Assembly (NCBI GenBank): GCA_012064415.1
Contig: SSNU01000055.1
Coordinates: 496,001-560,000 of the forward strand
Source: Gyrodactylus bullatarudis
Lineage: Eukaryota > Platyhelminthes > Monogenea > Gyrodactylidea > Gyrodactylidae
Length of the DNA stretch: 64,000 nucleotides
Reading direction: 5' to 3'
Shown here: in pieces, positions 49,695-62,215 of the stretch
Layout: the number at the start of each line of letters is the position of its first letter
Numbering within the stretch: position 1 is the stretch's first letter
Notes under the pieces: generated by a model
Told to the model about the DNA's origin: nothing
Database searches by the model: none
Seen by the model: only the letters and a program-made list of their open reading frames with translations
Made by a program: the position numbers and the translations under genes

Positions 49695-50158
49695 TTATTC
49701 AAATTCCATCATAAAGTCGTTCAAGTCATGGAAGGTGATTCCTCTTCTAGCTAGTGCCTCCCTACGTTTCTTTCTCGCCAGATTAAATGCATCAAACATC
49801 TCCTTTTGGAACTGGAAAATTTCTTTCTCAGAAACTTTCTCAAGAGTACTCGCCGGATCATATTCCTTATCTAATTCGCCAATCATGACAATATTGGGGG
49901 CTCTAATAATGAGGAGACCTTGATTAATATCGCAATATTTATCATAGACAAATACCCTCTCTATAGTATTATGTAGGACAACATTGCCAAAGTGATCAGC
50001 AGACTTGAGATTTCCGATATAATTATGATACCCTTTAACGATGACTACCACAGACTCTAATTTGAATTAATGTTAAAGTTACTTCCTAAATACTCGAGTA
50101 AGCTGTCAGAGGTTATTTGGGATTTGAAGCTAAAGTCATCCTGGTCGACTTGGTCCAT
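49695..50158 (-). CDS. LSM1: LSM1, cytoplasmic mRNA decapping activator
   Basis: Component of the Lsm1-7 ring that binds deadenylated mRNA 3' ends with Pat1. Two exons (50083-50158 and 49695-50056) give 145 aa (usual ~133). The Sm fold spans about 20-95: SLLEYLGKSVVVIVK, then ADHFGNVVLHNTIERV (Sm1) and GLLIIRAPNIVMIGELD (Sm2). An LSM1-specific basic helix (NLARKKRREALARRGI) follows. The exons are separated by only 26 nt with GT-AG ends. The join rebuilds the first Sm strand exactly and reading through gives a stop, so the intron is real or the gene is broken. Divergent to NBAS. Confidence 0.93.
50057..50082 (-). other. 26-nt intron in LSM1
   Basis: Starts GTAACTTTAAC and ends TTCAAATTAG. Its length is not a multiple of three and it contains an in-frame stop. 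Removing it restores LLEYLGKSVVVIVK, the expected start of the Sm fold. It is far below the usual lower limit for animal introns. Confidence 0.8.
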
Positions 50159-50264
50159 TCTCACAAAAGCTTCACATATATAAACAATACAATTTTGATA
50201 TTTGAATTTCGGAATAAAAATTTATTTGTTTTGCTTGTTCGATTTTCTGAATTTACATACGTAA
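50159..50264. promoter_or_regulatory. Bidirectional promoter/5'UTR interval, LSM1 / NBAS
   Basis: 106 nt between divergent start codons, the third such compact housekeeping pair in the window. AT-rich, no clear TATA box. Confidence 0.5.
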
Positions 50265-53200
50265 ATGAGCAGTTTGTACCTTAGAGAAAAGCTTTTAACC
50301 TTTACTACCTTTTTGCAATCGAATGTATTTGTGGAAAATTCTGAAAATAAACAGTTGGAGCTCAGACTTAATCATTTATTCACGGATGACCGTCAAAATT
50401 CTGGAAAATCCCTACTATCATTCTCTACTCGTCAACTATTCGATTTGTTAATTCCTAAATGTCAAGTAGAAATAGATTTTGTGCATAGAATTACTCAGAG
50501 TTTCATATGGAAGGGTAAAATAATCAACGTTAGATCCAGAGTTATTCTTGTCTTGATAACCTCGGGATGGATAAAGCTCATGGACCTAGAGACGTTTCTC
50601 GACTCAGAATCAATAAACGAAGAGAAAAGTTTTGAAGAACTACGCTGGCCTCTTATACATAAAGATTTAAATGAAAAATGGAGAGTGTTTGATGTATACA
50701 AATCCTCAGAAGACGAATTTATTTTCGCCATAGGTCACAGTGACAGTACAGTAGAGTTGGCATTCTCAGAATTTATTGACAAGAGTAAAAATTCAAACCG
50801 TGGCCGGAAAATATTCAAGACCATGAATTGCTTCTCAAGTTCAGAAGAGAACTTTTTCGCTCCTCTCCGTGGCATATTTTTCATAAATTCTACAACCCTC
50901 CTCCTTGTCCACTATTCCGGGTTTGTAGACATTTGGTCAATTGACGTGGATGAAATATTCATCAGTGTTGAACTTAAGGATAGAAAGTTTTTCAACCAAC
51001 AAATATCCTCCTGTGCTTATGACAGGGAAACTCAGAATTTGTATCTGGCCTTATTCAGCCAGACCGGAGTGACGGATGTTGATTCATTTTTGAAAATTTG
51101 CACCATCTCAGAGACCGACTGTCAGATTAATATTCCAATATCTTCTCTTAACAAGAGTAATCCATTAGCTTCAATGAGGAATTGGGGTTTTTCAACCAAG
51201 TCTCGATCGAACTGCATTTTAAAAATGTCCTCTTTTGGCAAATACCTCATCTGTCTTCACTTGGATAATAGGATATCCTTTTGGGAGTTTCCTCTAACTG
51301 AACCATTTTTCATAATTGAAAATGATTGTGACGACAATAACGGTAATGTTTTCGATTTCACTCTCTGGGAGACCTCTGAAAAAGATTCGCTGCCCAACAT
51401 TTTGTTCATTGACGATCTGGGATGTGTTAAAATCAAAAAGATGGATGATAACACCCTGGTCTCAGGGTCGGAGGATAACCCAGAACTACTATTCCCCTCT
51501 CATAATCAAATTATCTCTTGGATTCCGAATCGCGGGGCTCTTTTCCTCTCCTGGTCTCGTCTAGGCAAGGACGAAACTGAACAAGACCAAGTTAAACTTT
51601 TCATTAAAAATACCAACTCTAGCATATTTTACAAGATTTTCATCTTTGTATTCTACATCTTCATTATATTCATGCGAATATTCAACGTTCCAAAGAGGAG
51701 GATAAAACACCTTCTACCCGTGAACTTTGTTGCAGTCCAATCGATGGAGGAAGATGATGATGCCTCAGAGTGTCAGGTAATCACGACCATCTTATCTCCC
51801 TCGACGCCTCTTAATTCTGTCCAGTCCTACTTGAAGAAGAAAGACTACGAAATGGCTCTAGAAGTGGCCAGAAAAAATAACCTGGACAATGACATGATCT
51901 ACAAGGCCATATTCAACGATGCAATGAGTAATTGTGATGCCTACACTGAAAAGGAATTATTGGAAAAAGTTGAACAGACTCTGCCGAATATAAAATTTGA
52001 TAATTGGGTCTGGGAGGTGTGTCTTGATCCGAAAATTAACGATTTCCACTCAACCATGACTCCTAAATCAGTTATCAGAGTCTATGAGAGAATGACCGAC
52101 TTTGTCCAGCCCTGGGCCTCTCAAATGGACTCGGATCATTATAAAAAGTGTAAGAGAACCCTGGAGGTTGCAAGAGACAGCCTTGAAATGACCGATTTCA
52201 CTGCCTTTGAAATAATGAATTTCATACGCATGTTAAACAATGAGAGACCTCTAAAGGTCATTTTACACTTTGTGCATCTCCGAAAGACTCTCCTCTGGCC
52301 CTATTTGTTCAGGGAATTTTGGCCAGAAATAGGACCACATTTCCACGCAATTTTATCATCTGCTGACTTCAACATTGACCCAAAAGAGTATTTGCCAAAT
52401 CTTTTACATGTCATCCTATCTATGGATGATATCAAAGTTACACAGGACAAAATTGATCCAATTACAAAAGAACTACTCACAAGTAACTTTTATACTCTAG
52501 TAGGAAAATTTAAATATATATGACCTGTTCTTTTCCATAGAACTCTACAATCTCAACAGGAAGGAATATCTTGATGAATTTCGATATGAATTTGCCAAGA
52601 GTCACTTTCCCCATTGGCTCATTGAAAGGGCCAAGGAAATTGAACAAGCCAACGGTAACCTTGACCTGGCACTTGCCTTTGTCAAATCCGGTCTAGAAGC
52701 TATGCACGATAAAAAGTTTAATCCTGACCAAATTGCCCTGGTGGAAAAGTTTCTCATTCAAATTCAAAAATACCAATTTGTGAGCTTTCCAAACTACCTT
52801 TTATACGCCAAACTTCATTGAGTAAAAATTTTCTTTTCGTTTAGATTTTTCTCAACACCAGCCTCTACCAAAAGTCATCAATACTGGAGTTGGAAAACTT
52901 TCTCAATCGATGTTATCGAATTCAAGACTCTGAGACGAATAAAAACGATATTAATGGAAAAATCATGAAATGCAGCCTGTTGAGTATGAGTCTTGAGGAA
53001 TTCTCCAACAATCTCACCGATGAAAACTGCTTGGAGCTTTTGATGAAAATCTTTTGTGAAAACAACCAAGGCTTATCTCAACAGGATTTGGGTTGGAATT
53101 TCCTCGTTAAACTTCTCATCCAGTGGGTGGAAATCGAGAGTAATCCAAACGTTAAGCAAGATCATTTCTACAAAGCCTTTCGAGTGATGGCAGATAGATT

Positions 53201-56200
53201 TGGCCTTGAGTTCATACAAAAATTGAGCAGCCAACTCAACAAAAGCTCAACCACCTGGAAGAGTAATGAGTTTAAATCTCTCAACTTGTGCTCAGGTATG
53301 TCTTGCATCCAACATCAGTCTCGGGACAATGTCAAATTATATTCCTTTAGAACTTGACTGGGTTACTCCAAGTATTGGCATCATCCTTGAATGGGACCTT
53401 GACCAAGAGCCCAAAGACAAAATGGTAAAGCTCAACTCACCCATGTTTGCTTATCACCTTGAGAAAATATCCCGGATTAGTGAGAATATCTCAAAATATC
53501 TTCAGCATAAAAAGTCTATTAATTGTCCTGAAATTTCCAAGAATCTGGAAAAGATTACTGTAAGTTTTTATAGATAAACAAAAAATATTCTATTTGATTC
53601 TGAACTCGGGTCTCTTCAGAATCTATCCCGGTCTACTTATAAATACTATCAGTGATAGTTTATCACAATGCGAAATTTTTGTCCACTTCCATCAGTTGAA
53701 TTGATTGTAATTCGCATCCAAGAAGCAAAGATGGGGTAATTCACTTCTCATTTCACTTTCTGCCTATTTATATGTCAACCGGGGTAGAGTCTAAAGATTG
53801 ACTATAACGTTGTTCGCTTGCTACCTGACTATGTTGTCTTCTGGCTTGTATTGGTCTATCTGTAAAGAAAGGGGAGAGAAAGGTGTAGTATTTCTTAAAG
53901 AATAAGGATAGTGAGTCCTAACTATTTTTATCAGGGTAATCTAAATGTTTTTTGTTCTAATCTTAATTTTAATGTTCTTTCAAGTGATGAATTATCAGAG
54001 TTATTACTCTAATAATTCTGATTATTATAACAATCACTGTAATTTTTATAATCCTTATTTTTTAAGAAATACTACACCTTTCTCTCCCCTTTCTTTTTCT
54101 ACAGATAGACCAATACAAGCCAGAAGACAACATAGTCCGGTAGCAAGTGAACAACGTTATAGTCAATCTATGCCGAACAGCTCCCTGAAGAACTACTTGG
54201 TTCAAAATTAAGAGTCTAAAGAGACCCAGCGAAATATAACGTTCATCACAATAATATTCGCTCCCTTTTTCTAAACTTCCCTAAGATAATATTATCACCA
54301 GGGCAGTAAATTTGCTAAATTTGCTATTTTTGATATGATATGTAGAATTTTATTACGAATAAGATACTATCATTCTTTCTTTCCTAAGCCTTCTGATAGT
54401 CGAGATAATTTTGCTATTTTTCTGCTATTGAGATATGACATGCCTTTTTGGCTAATTTTTTCTCACAAGCCTGTGTTGGATATTTGATAATTGTATTTCA
54501 GATAAACTTCTTTATTCTTATTGAAAGATATACTAAGAAAACCATGGAATAGTGTATCTTCCCTCACAAAGTTACCTCACGATGTCATTTCCACTACGAG
54601 TAACCAAGCTTCTCAGCGGTTTCTCGATACTTTCAAGATTGACAAGAATAAAACTGGATATATTAAATGCATGAAATGCAACTCATCCTTCAAGGCTTCA
54701 AAAAAGGATAATATATTCAAGCATATTTCGTCCCAGAAGCATCAAATGTCCCAAGGAATTACCTAAATTGATTCTCATTTTCCTGGAGACAAAAACAAGA
54801 TTATTGCTAAAGGATTCTTAAAAGCTGGAATTCTTCTGAATAAGCTTAAGAACCCATCTATTGTTGAAATGTTTAAAAGCTTAAACATTAATTCTTTTAC
54901 AAGTGTGGCAGCTAGAAATTATTTGGATGAATTCTACATGGAAGAAATCAAAACTATCAAGAGCTTCGTTACAGATAAACCAGTTTTTATCATGATCGAC
55001 GAAAGCAGAATTAATGATCGTCCAATATGCTGCATAATTATCAGATCTATTGAAGAACCAACTAAATTCTATGTCTGAAATTGTATAGAAGTCAAAACCA
55101 AATTGGATTATCTGTTTATCTACGATAGCATTTGTAGAACCCTGGAAGAATTTAAAGTCTCTGCGGAAAACTTCTGGCTTCTACTTTCTGATGCTGCTAC
55201 ATATATGACGAAGACTAAAGGATTTCTGAAAACAAAATATCCTAATCTATTTCACGTTACTTGTTTCTCTAATTTATTACATAATTGTGCCATGATCATC
55301 AAGGAGAGCTGTCCTAACGTTGATCAACTTATTTCATCAGTAAAAGCTTCAATTGTCAAAAATAAGTCAAGAAGAGACAAATTCGAGATCATCGGTGCAT
55401 GTCCAACACCAGTAGTTACTCGTTGGGGAACTTGGTTAGAGGCAGTGGACTATTATACGACTAATCTTCCAGAAATCCGGAATGTTTTTGAGACTGAAAG
55501 TGGGGAAGGAATAATCTTGACCAATGTCAAGGAAATACTCAGTGATGGAAGACTTTCTAGAGATCTTGCTACTATCCAAAATTCCTATCATTCAATAAAA
55601 GAATTAGTTAAGGCCATAGAGGATCCGAATAAGACCCTCAGATAAGTTTATCCGTTAATCAAGAATCTCAACTTTGGCGAGGATCCCTACAAGATTAAAG
55701 AGTACATAGACGAAAGGCTCTCGAAAAATGACGCTACTGATACCTTCAAGATATGACAAGAGATGAAATTAGCCCACGAAATTACAATTTACTGCTCAAT
55801 ATAAATCCAACTTTAGCCGAAGTGGAAAGATCATTTTCTAAAATGAAATATTTCTATCAAAAAAATAAGAATTTTAAAGAAGATAAAATACTTTATATTA
55901 TATGCAAATAGGCCTTGAATAAATTTGCCCTTTTTTGGCTAAAAAAATTATTTTTGCTAAAAATGCTGAAATTTTTGCTAATTTTTTTGAGAATTCTGCT
56001 ATTTTACTTACTGCCCTAATTATCACACAAAAAGATAGTTTAATTGATAATAAAATATTTCAATCATAACCTAGATTTTCCGAGACAGTATTTCCTGCCT
56101 TGTCAACGATTTGAATAGCCAACTAATAAACACAGACAATCTAAGGGATAGTCTTACAATAAGATCAATTCTAGCCAAGTCCAACATTGGCCAAGTGTAT

Positions 56201-59200
56201 CGAAGCTTGGAAAATCTCGATAATTTCCTCGAAGATGTTTGCAGTAATTTTGTTGTCTTGTCAAAGAAACTCAATCAACTTGGTACCATTTTCCATGATG
56301 CTAAACCATTAGCGTCATCAGCTGGGCCCAGCAATATAACAAATGCTGACGATTCTTCAAATATTATGAACAAGACTGAAAGTAACACCACGTCTTTCTT
56401 GAATGTGATCAACCTAGTCAAAGTCAATGATTGCAAGATTAATATTGCTAGAGATGGTCACACATCAACAAATGAAATGTGAGTGCCTCGAAAAAGGGGA
56501 TTGATTTCTATTGGTTAAACATAATCGGATCAATTTTGAAAAAAAAAATTCTAATGTCTTCAGAATATTCACCATTCATGTACATCTTGTATTTAATTTT
56601 AAATTATCTTCTTTCTAGAATTAAATTGATGCAAAATTTCCAAGAGTTTCTGATGAAATTTCTACTCGAATTAACCTCCAGTCAGATGAATCAAGTCATC
56701 CATTCTCAAAGTGACATCTTCACCAAATTCAATTTGATCCTATTGCGTACTCTACTCAACTCAAATTGTCCTCTGATGATTGACTATCTTGAGAATCATG
56801 TCCTAGGTAACTTGGATCCTAGTTCAATACCCGTCGAAGAGGAAATAATCCGGACAGTTCTGCAATACTTTCAAGATTTTGATCTCATCAAGGTACCAAA
56901 AGATATCCTTGAGATATCTCGTAAATGTTTATCCCTTAGTGCTATTGAAAAGGGAAGTTTTTCCTCGAAAGAACTCAAAACTCTCAAGGGTTTACTCCGA
57001 TTCAATTGCCTCATGTCCACTAATAAAATCAATGAAAGAACATATCACAATATTTCCCTCTTTAATCAACCCATGCGATCACTTTATAAGAAATTGATGG
57101 ATCCAATCGATGTTCAACTATTCAAAGCAGATTTCATCGAACACTGGATCGATTACGCACTTGTTAATGGAAAATTACCTCGTTCTTTTCTCGATTTTAA
57201 GGATTTCATCAAATTCATCACATCTGAGGACTATTTTGACCTCGAAATTACAGAGTATGAGACAGAACTCCTGAAAATCTCATGCCAAAAGATCCAAACA
57301 TCCGGAGTCAACTTTATCAAAAGCCTTCTCCTCATCAAGGCCCACCAGCAGGCACTGTCAAAAGTCATGAGCCAAATGGATGAGAACGTTCGACTTCATA
57401 CTGCCTTATTATTCGAAATTGCTCTCGGCAAGCAAATGACTTCAATTTATCAACTAGATAATCCGAATGATTTTGAAGAGGACCTTTATCAAATGTACTT
57501 TTTATTCAAGTATAACTGGAATGGGGAAAATTTCCAAATCGATATTGAAATGCTTCGTGAGAAAATCTTGTTCAGTCTACTCATTGCAGTTGACAATAAG
57601 GAGATAAAGTCCCTCTTATCTGATCGCCTTTTCAAGACCCAGAGGATCATCATCTCATTGAGAAGGGATCCCATTCAAGATGTTATTGAGGAATCGGATA
57701 ATTCATGGAAGGGTCTGGTACAAGACGGATATAGCTTCTTAGCCAGGACAATTAATCTTAATTCAAACAATGAAAAAACATCCGAACATGATGAAGAAAC
57801 ATTTAAACCAGAGAGAAACGAATTACTCAAGAGCTTACTAGATGGTGTGCATTTGGAAGATCCTAGCGAAGCTTTCCTAGCCTCGACCCTAGAGTCTCTT
57901 GATTCTCAAGAACCTTCTCATGATTTTCTTCTGACTAGCTTTTGTTACTATGCCTTTGACAATCAAGAGGAGTGGACAAAACGCTTAGAATCGAAACTTG
58001 CAACTATTTCCCCCATAAATGTAGTTGAAAAACGACGAATTGTCACAATAGCCATTTCCACCTGTCAAACTGGTGACTATAAATCCTGGGAATCTTTTTG
58101 CTCTGACTTACAGAGTAGAATTGATAACCTCTGTCAGGAAAAAGAGTCCCACATGAAAGGCTGGACCGAAAAATTGAAAAAAGATGCCTCCCTCATGGAA
58201 ATTATCAATAAATCAGAAGATCTCGACTTGTCTAAACTTGAGAACGATGATCTATATCGTGAGAAGAAAATCCAGGAATTATCAATGGGCAATCTAGACT
58301 TGGGCTTACGTCTAGCCTCAGAGTACAAGGTCGACTCTATCAAAGTCTACTTATCTAAAATTAAAACCATGTGCCAAAGGAGAAGACCAGAAGAGTCTAT
58401 CGACGAAAACGCTCTCCTCGAGGCGTTAAAGGGCCTCCTCAATGCCAGCCATGGTAATCAACAGGACTTTATCGGATCTATCGAGAAGATATTCCTTAGT
58501 TGCACTCTTGAAGTTGGATTAATTCTGATAGAATCTCTACTTTTGAAACTTGACATTGACAAGAATCTAATGATCGGAGAGACCTTGAGCCTTTCAAATT
58601 ATCACAAAGTGCTCCAGTTAGCCAAGGATCGTAATAAATGGCAGAAAAGCCTGAAAATCCACAAGTTATTCCAAGAAGACGTCCTGGAAAAGATTACGGA
58701 TCAACATGCTGTTGAGATTATCTCGCTAATTGCTCAAACCTATGAACAGGTGCCATTCGATCAGGATAAAATTAAATTGTCTTTGGTAAATTATTCCTGG
58801 TCGAGAGTCTGCACAGTCAAAGACACAATGAAACAGCTAGTAGATGATGATGTAAGTCAAACCCTTTCTAAGTGGGTCATCTGTTTTAAAATATCTAAAA
58901 AGTCATCTCTTGAAATCAAAAAAAGTTTTCAAAATTCTCTTTGGATCTATAACAGATGAGATCATCGCAATTTGAATTTGTTTAATATTTTTTATTTTAA
59001 ATAGAGCCAACAAAAGATTTTAGAAGTTGAAGTGACATCCCTAATAAAGAACCTTTTGGAATTATCTGAGGCAGATCTGATTGATTGGACACTGGGCCAT
59101 CTGCTCTATGATGCAGAGGAGAAAAATTTCAATGTAAAATTGATGAAAAAGATTGCATCATCAATGAAAAAAATGTAAGTATTTTTTTTTAATATCAAAA

Positions 59201-61276
59201 CTACTCCAAAGTATTTACCTTAATTTTTATCTAAAGATCAAAGTCTAGTGAGAAATATAACAAGTTGATTGGAGATTGGATGAAACACTGGAAATCCCTT
59301 TCCACAACACGTCAAATATTCCTCAATTCCCTCCAGGATTCAGGAGCTGACAATGAAGACTTTGAGGACATTCGACTAGCATGGAATAGTCTGGTACCCA
59401 AATCATTAGATTCCCTTGTTAGTCTATCCTCCTGGATGAGTTACTCTCAGAGATTACTCCATCAAATGGTTCTATTCCGTAGACATGTCCTCTTCGAAGA
59501 TCCAATGACAATCATTGATCATTTTAACGGACTACTTGAGCCCATGAGATTAGTCTACCACGATGAAAGTCTTTCACATTTGGATCTTATCACCATGAAT
59601 GTCTCATACTGGGAATTTGCTCTGTCCCACATAGTTCGATGTCATCATATCAACCTGAACCCTGATAATCTAAATGAGATAGTCGAGAAACTAAATTCAA
59701 TCATATCCAATCTGTCAGGCGACAATACAGCTGATGATGATAATTCAACCAGGAACATGTTACACAACCTCATCTCGTCTGACCTGATAAGAAGGAATTT
59801 CCTCTCAAATCTTGCAATCACCGAAAATAAATATTACAAGACCCATTTGGGAAACTTTAACTATAACAAAATCCTATTGGGCGACCAAAGTGAAGACTGC
59901 TATCTATCCTTTTCATCTCTAGACCAATTTGAGGAACATGTCCGAGAGAATTCAGATACAATATCGTCACATAATCTATTGAGAGCTATTGAAATCTTTG
60001 GATTAACCCACAGTAAGAATCATTCTTCAATCTTGTTTGATCAATTTCCATTATTTAAATAATTTTTGGACTCATTTATTTAAGCCTTTTTAGGAAAATT
60101 TTTTTATCAAGATTGTATAAACAGAAAATTCTACACTCATAAGGAAGATAGGAGAACGAGAGAATAATAAGTGATAAGCGCTTTATTTCGCCAGGTCTCT
60201 TCAGACTTAATCCCGAGCTTTGATTAAATACATTGCAAATTTTTCTGCTCTTCCATTGGATAAAAAGGAACTCAGGGAAGGGGGAGGTGTTCATTTTTTT
60301 ATGATCCTGTTTCCAGGCTGCTTCATTTTTGTCGCTTTAGAAATCCATCCATTAGTAACTGACCACTGTGTCTTGTTCGCTTATGTTTAATTGATGGCTT
60401 CTTTTTTGCACTAATTGTAGGTTGCCTCATAATTTGATTATAAACTACAGTTGACTTGTCGGATTGTTCATTGAGTTCTTTTTTCCTTCCTGAGTTCCTT
60501 TTTATTCAATGGAAGAGCAGAAAAATTTGCAATGTAATAATATTATTTAATCAAAGCCCGGGATTAAGTCTGAAGAGAGCTGGCGAAATAAAACGCTTAT
60601 CACTTATTATTCTTTCGTTCTCCTATCTTCAGTAATAATTTAAAAAATTTTTAATAAGAACTGAATTTTTGATAATTCTCAAATTATTTTGCCTAATAAA
60701 TATAAAAAAACTATTTTTATGTCAGGCGAGAATCTAGAAGCATTATGGCAAATGTGGTACAACTTTTCGATAAAGAATCAACCATCATCTAGTACCAGAC
60801 TGGGCTGGTTATTGGAGCCATGGTTAGATTCGGGGTCAGGTCATCCACCGGATGAATTTTGCATAGCTATCGCTAGCCTTCTTATGGAGGAATCTGGCAA
60901 CAAGACCTTGGCCATATCGCTCTTATTTTTGGACAGAAACTCTAATCATTTGGAACAATTTCTACCAATAACCTCTGATGTGAATATTGATACAATCGAT
61001 GATGAAATAGTTCTCAGTGGCCTTTTGCATCACGGTCTAGCGATTGCAAAGAATGATCGCATGTTCTTTGGCTTACTCCTCGAGAGGGTCCTTGCTAACA
61101 GAAATTTGTACGCAGATGAAAACGTAAAGTCTTTCCTTAAAAGTGAATTGTCCACTCAGCTGTCAGATATCGGCTGCAACCTCGAGGCATTGAGAATCCT
61201 GCAGAAAGTCAACTTTTTCCCATCTGACTCGAAGAAATACTCCATCGTTGCCATATTCCGAGATTTCCTATCTTGA
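50265..61276 (+). CDS. NBAS: NBAS, ER-tethering (NRZ/Dsl1) and NMD factor
   Basis: Large alpha-solenoid protein of the NRZ tether for Golgi-to-ER vesicles. Exons: 50265-52482, 52541-52779, 52845-53559, 56075-56478, 56619-58851, 59005-59174, 59237-60012, 60726-61276. The N-terminal beta-propeller region (about 1-430) is followed by a hydrophobic segment at about residues 455-475 (IFYKIFIFVFYIFIIF), then the Sec39 region (YLKKKDYEMALEVAR, PLKVILHFVHLRKTLLWPYL). Lengths give about 2434 aa if one base is discounted, near the family's ~2370. All joins are in phase except inside 52845-53559. There the frame used up to about 53258 and the frame used from about 53320 differ by one: either a one-base indel or an unannotated short intron (49 nt, 53270-53318, would fit). 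Introns 3 and 7 carry transposons. Confidence 0.9.
53598..54275. mobile_element. Foldback element in NBAS intron 3
   Basis: Arms at about 53796-53899 and 54061-54169 are inverted copies of each other, sharing GACTATAACGTTGTTC and GAAAGGTGTAGTATTTC words. The outer parts (GGGTCTCTTCAGA near 53609 and GCGAAATATAACGTTCATCAC near 54237) match the outer parts of the element at 60143-60631. No transposase is recognised; exact ends are uncertain. Confidence 0.6.
54299..56018 (+). mobile_element. Inactivated hAT DNA transposon in NBAS intron 3
   Basis: 1720-bp element with inverted ends CAGGGCAGTAA / TTACTGCCCTA, flanked by a perfect 8-bp target duplication ATTATCAC (54291-54298 and 56019-56026), the hAT hallmark. 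It encodes one transposase-like frame from about 54521: a BED-type zinc finger (CMKCNSSFKASKKDNIFKH), a catalytic-core region (FIMIDESRINDRPICCIII, LLSDAATYMTKTKGFLK, CPTPVVTRWGTWLEAVDYY), and a C-terminal dimerisation segment (NPTLAEVERSFSKMKYF). Relatives are the CGGBP1-like hATs. It sits wholly within the intron. Confidence 0.93.
54521..55913 (+). pseudogene. hAT transposase, broken by stops and a frameshift
   Basis: In-frame stops lie at 54764-54766, 55076-55078 and 55643-55645, with another near 55754. The last conserved segment is in a different frame, so a frameshift lies between about 55755 and 55800. The remaining pieces align in order to a BED-hAT transposase. The element cannot encode an active protein. 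Confidence 0.85.
60143..60631. mobile_element. Foldback element in NBAS intron 7
   Basis: Arms 60143-60276 and 60488-60631 are near-perfect inverted repeats (GAAGATAGGAGAACGA at the outer end, GGAACTCAGG at the inner). The loop is about 210 nt. The words AGTCTGAAGAGAGCTGGCG and ATAAAACGCTTATCAC are shared with the intron-3 foldback. It makes up most of the 713-nt intron. Confidence 0.75.
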
Positions 61277-61642
61277 ATTTCCCCCTTCAATCTTGACTTT
61301 CTTTTTATTTTGTACAAACATTAACAAATTTAGATATATACATTTATTACTATTATTGATAGTTTATCAGATATATTTTATATTGAATGCTGTGTGTGTG
61401 TGTGTAGTACACACTCCCCTTTAATTTCTCGTCTTGAGAGTGAAATGCATCTATATAGGAAGTAAGTAGAACTTTGGACTGACACATGATCTTGATTTTG
61501 TTTCGTTTCTCTATATATATTGTATTGTATTTTTTATCATTATCAACATTTTTGATGAATTAAGTACATATGATCGAGTATCAATCAAGTGCTTTTGATA
61601 TAGATTTCCAATTTCTAATTACAAAAATTCTTTAGTAATTAG
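61277..61642. other. NBAS 3' flank
   Basis: AT-rich sequence after the NBAS stop, with a (GT) tract at 61390-61405. No canonical AATAAA is obvious close to the stop. It probably holds the NBAS poly(A) site. Confidence 0.4.
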
Positions 61643-62215
61643 TAGGGCGACCAGAAAAAGGCATTCTTTATGATGAAAAAAGGCAAATTCATAAAATCGA
61701 GAAGCATCCCAATCTCTTTAAAAATCCAAAAAGTAGCTTTAACATCATAGTAAAGCAAAAAAGGTATATTCATAAAATCGAATGTCTCTCACAAGTAGTG
61801 ATTTAAAAAAATTAATCAATTCTTCAAGCCTTTCAATACAATGAGAATGAGATGTTGAGTTGGATAAGCCATTTCTATTGGCTGTTTACCAAGTCCCTCA
61901 TAAAATTAGATTCAGACAATGAAGATCAAGATAAACGATGATAAAAACTTTGCACAATCCTTGAAAAAAATGAAAAAGCAATCCTTTTTAAAAAAGGCAA
62001 GCCTCCTTGAAATAGGCAAAAAAGGCAAACTTATTTCTCTTATTAACCCTAGAACGAAATCTCGGGTTATTTTTCACTCCCTTTGTATTGAAACCCCCAT
62101 AAGAAAAATAAATATTTCGGACGAGGGTTAAGAGGTTTAGAAAAAAAAGGAAGAATTTTTAACCTTTTCAAAGTATTTTAGACTCACTCTCAAAAAAGGC
62201 ATTTTGATCGCCCTA
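61643..62215. mobile_element. Non-autonomous hAT MITE (573 bp) abutting a gene's stop codon
   Basis: Inverted ends TAGGGCGACCA and TAGGGCGATCA (the latter on the minus strand) are flanked by a perfect 8-bp duplication GTAATTAG (61635-61642 and 62216-62223). The interior repeats AAAAAAGGCA-type words and encodes nothing recognisable. Its right terminal bases provide the TAG stop codon of the minus-strand gene (62213-62215). Confidence 0.85.

Noticed and set aside
61919..62131. 70-codon plus-strand open frame, lysine-rich
   Set aside because: Entirely within the hAT MITE; its Lys richness comes from the AAAAAAGGCA-type repeats.
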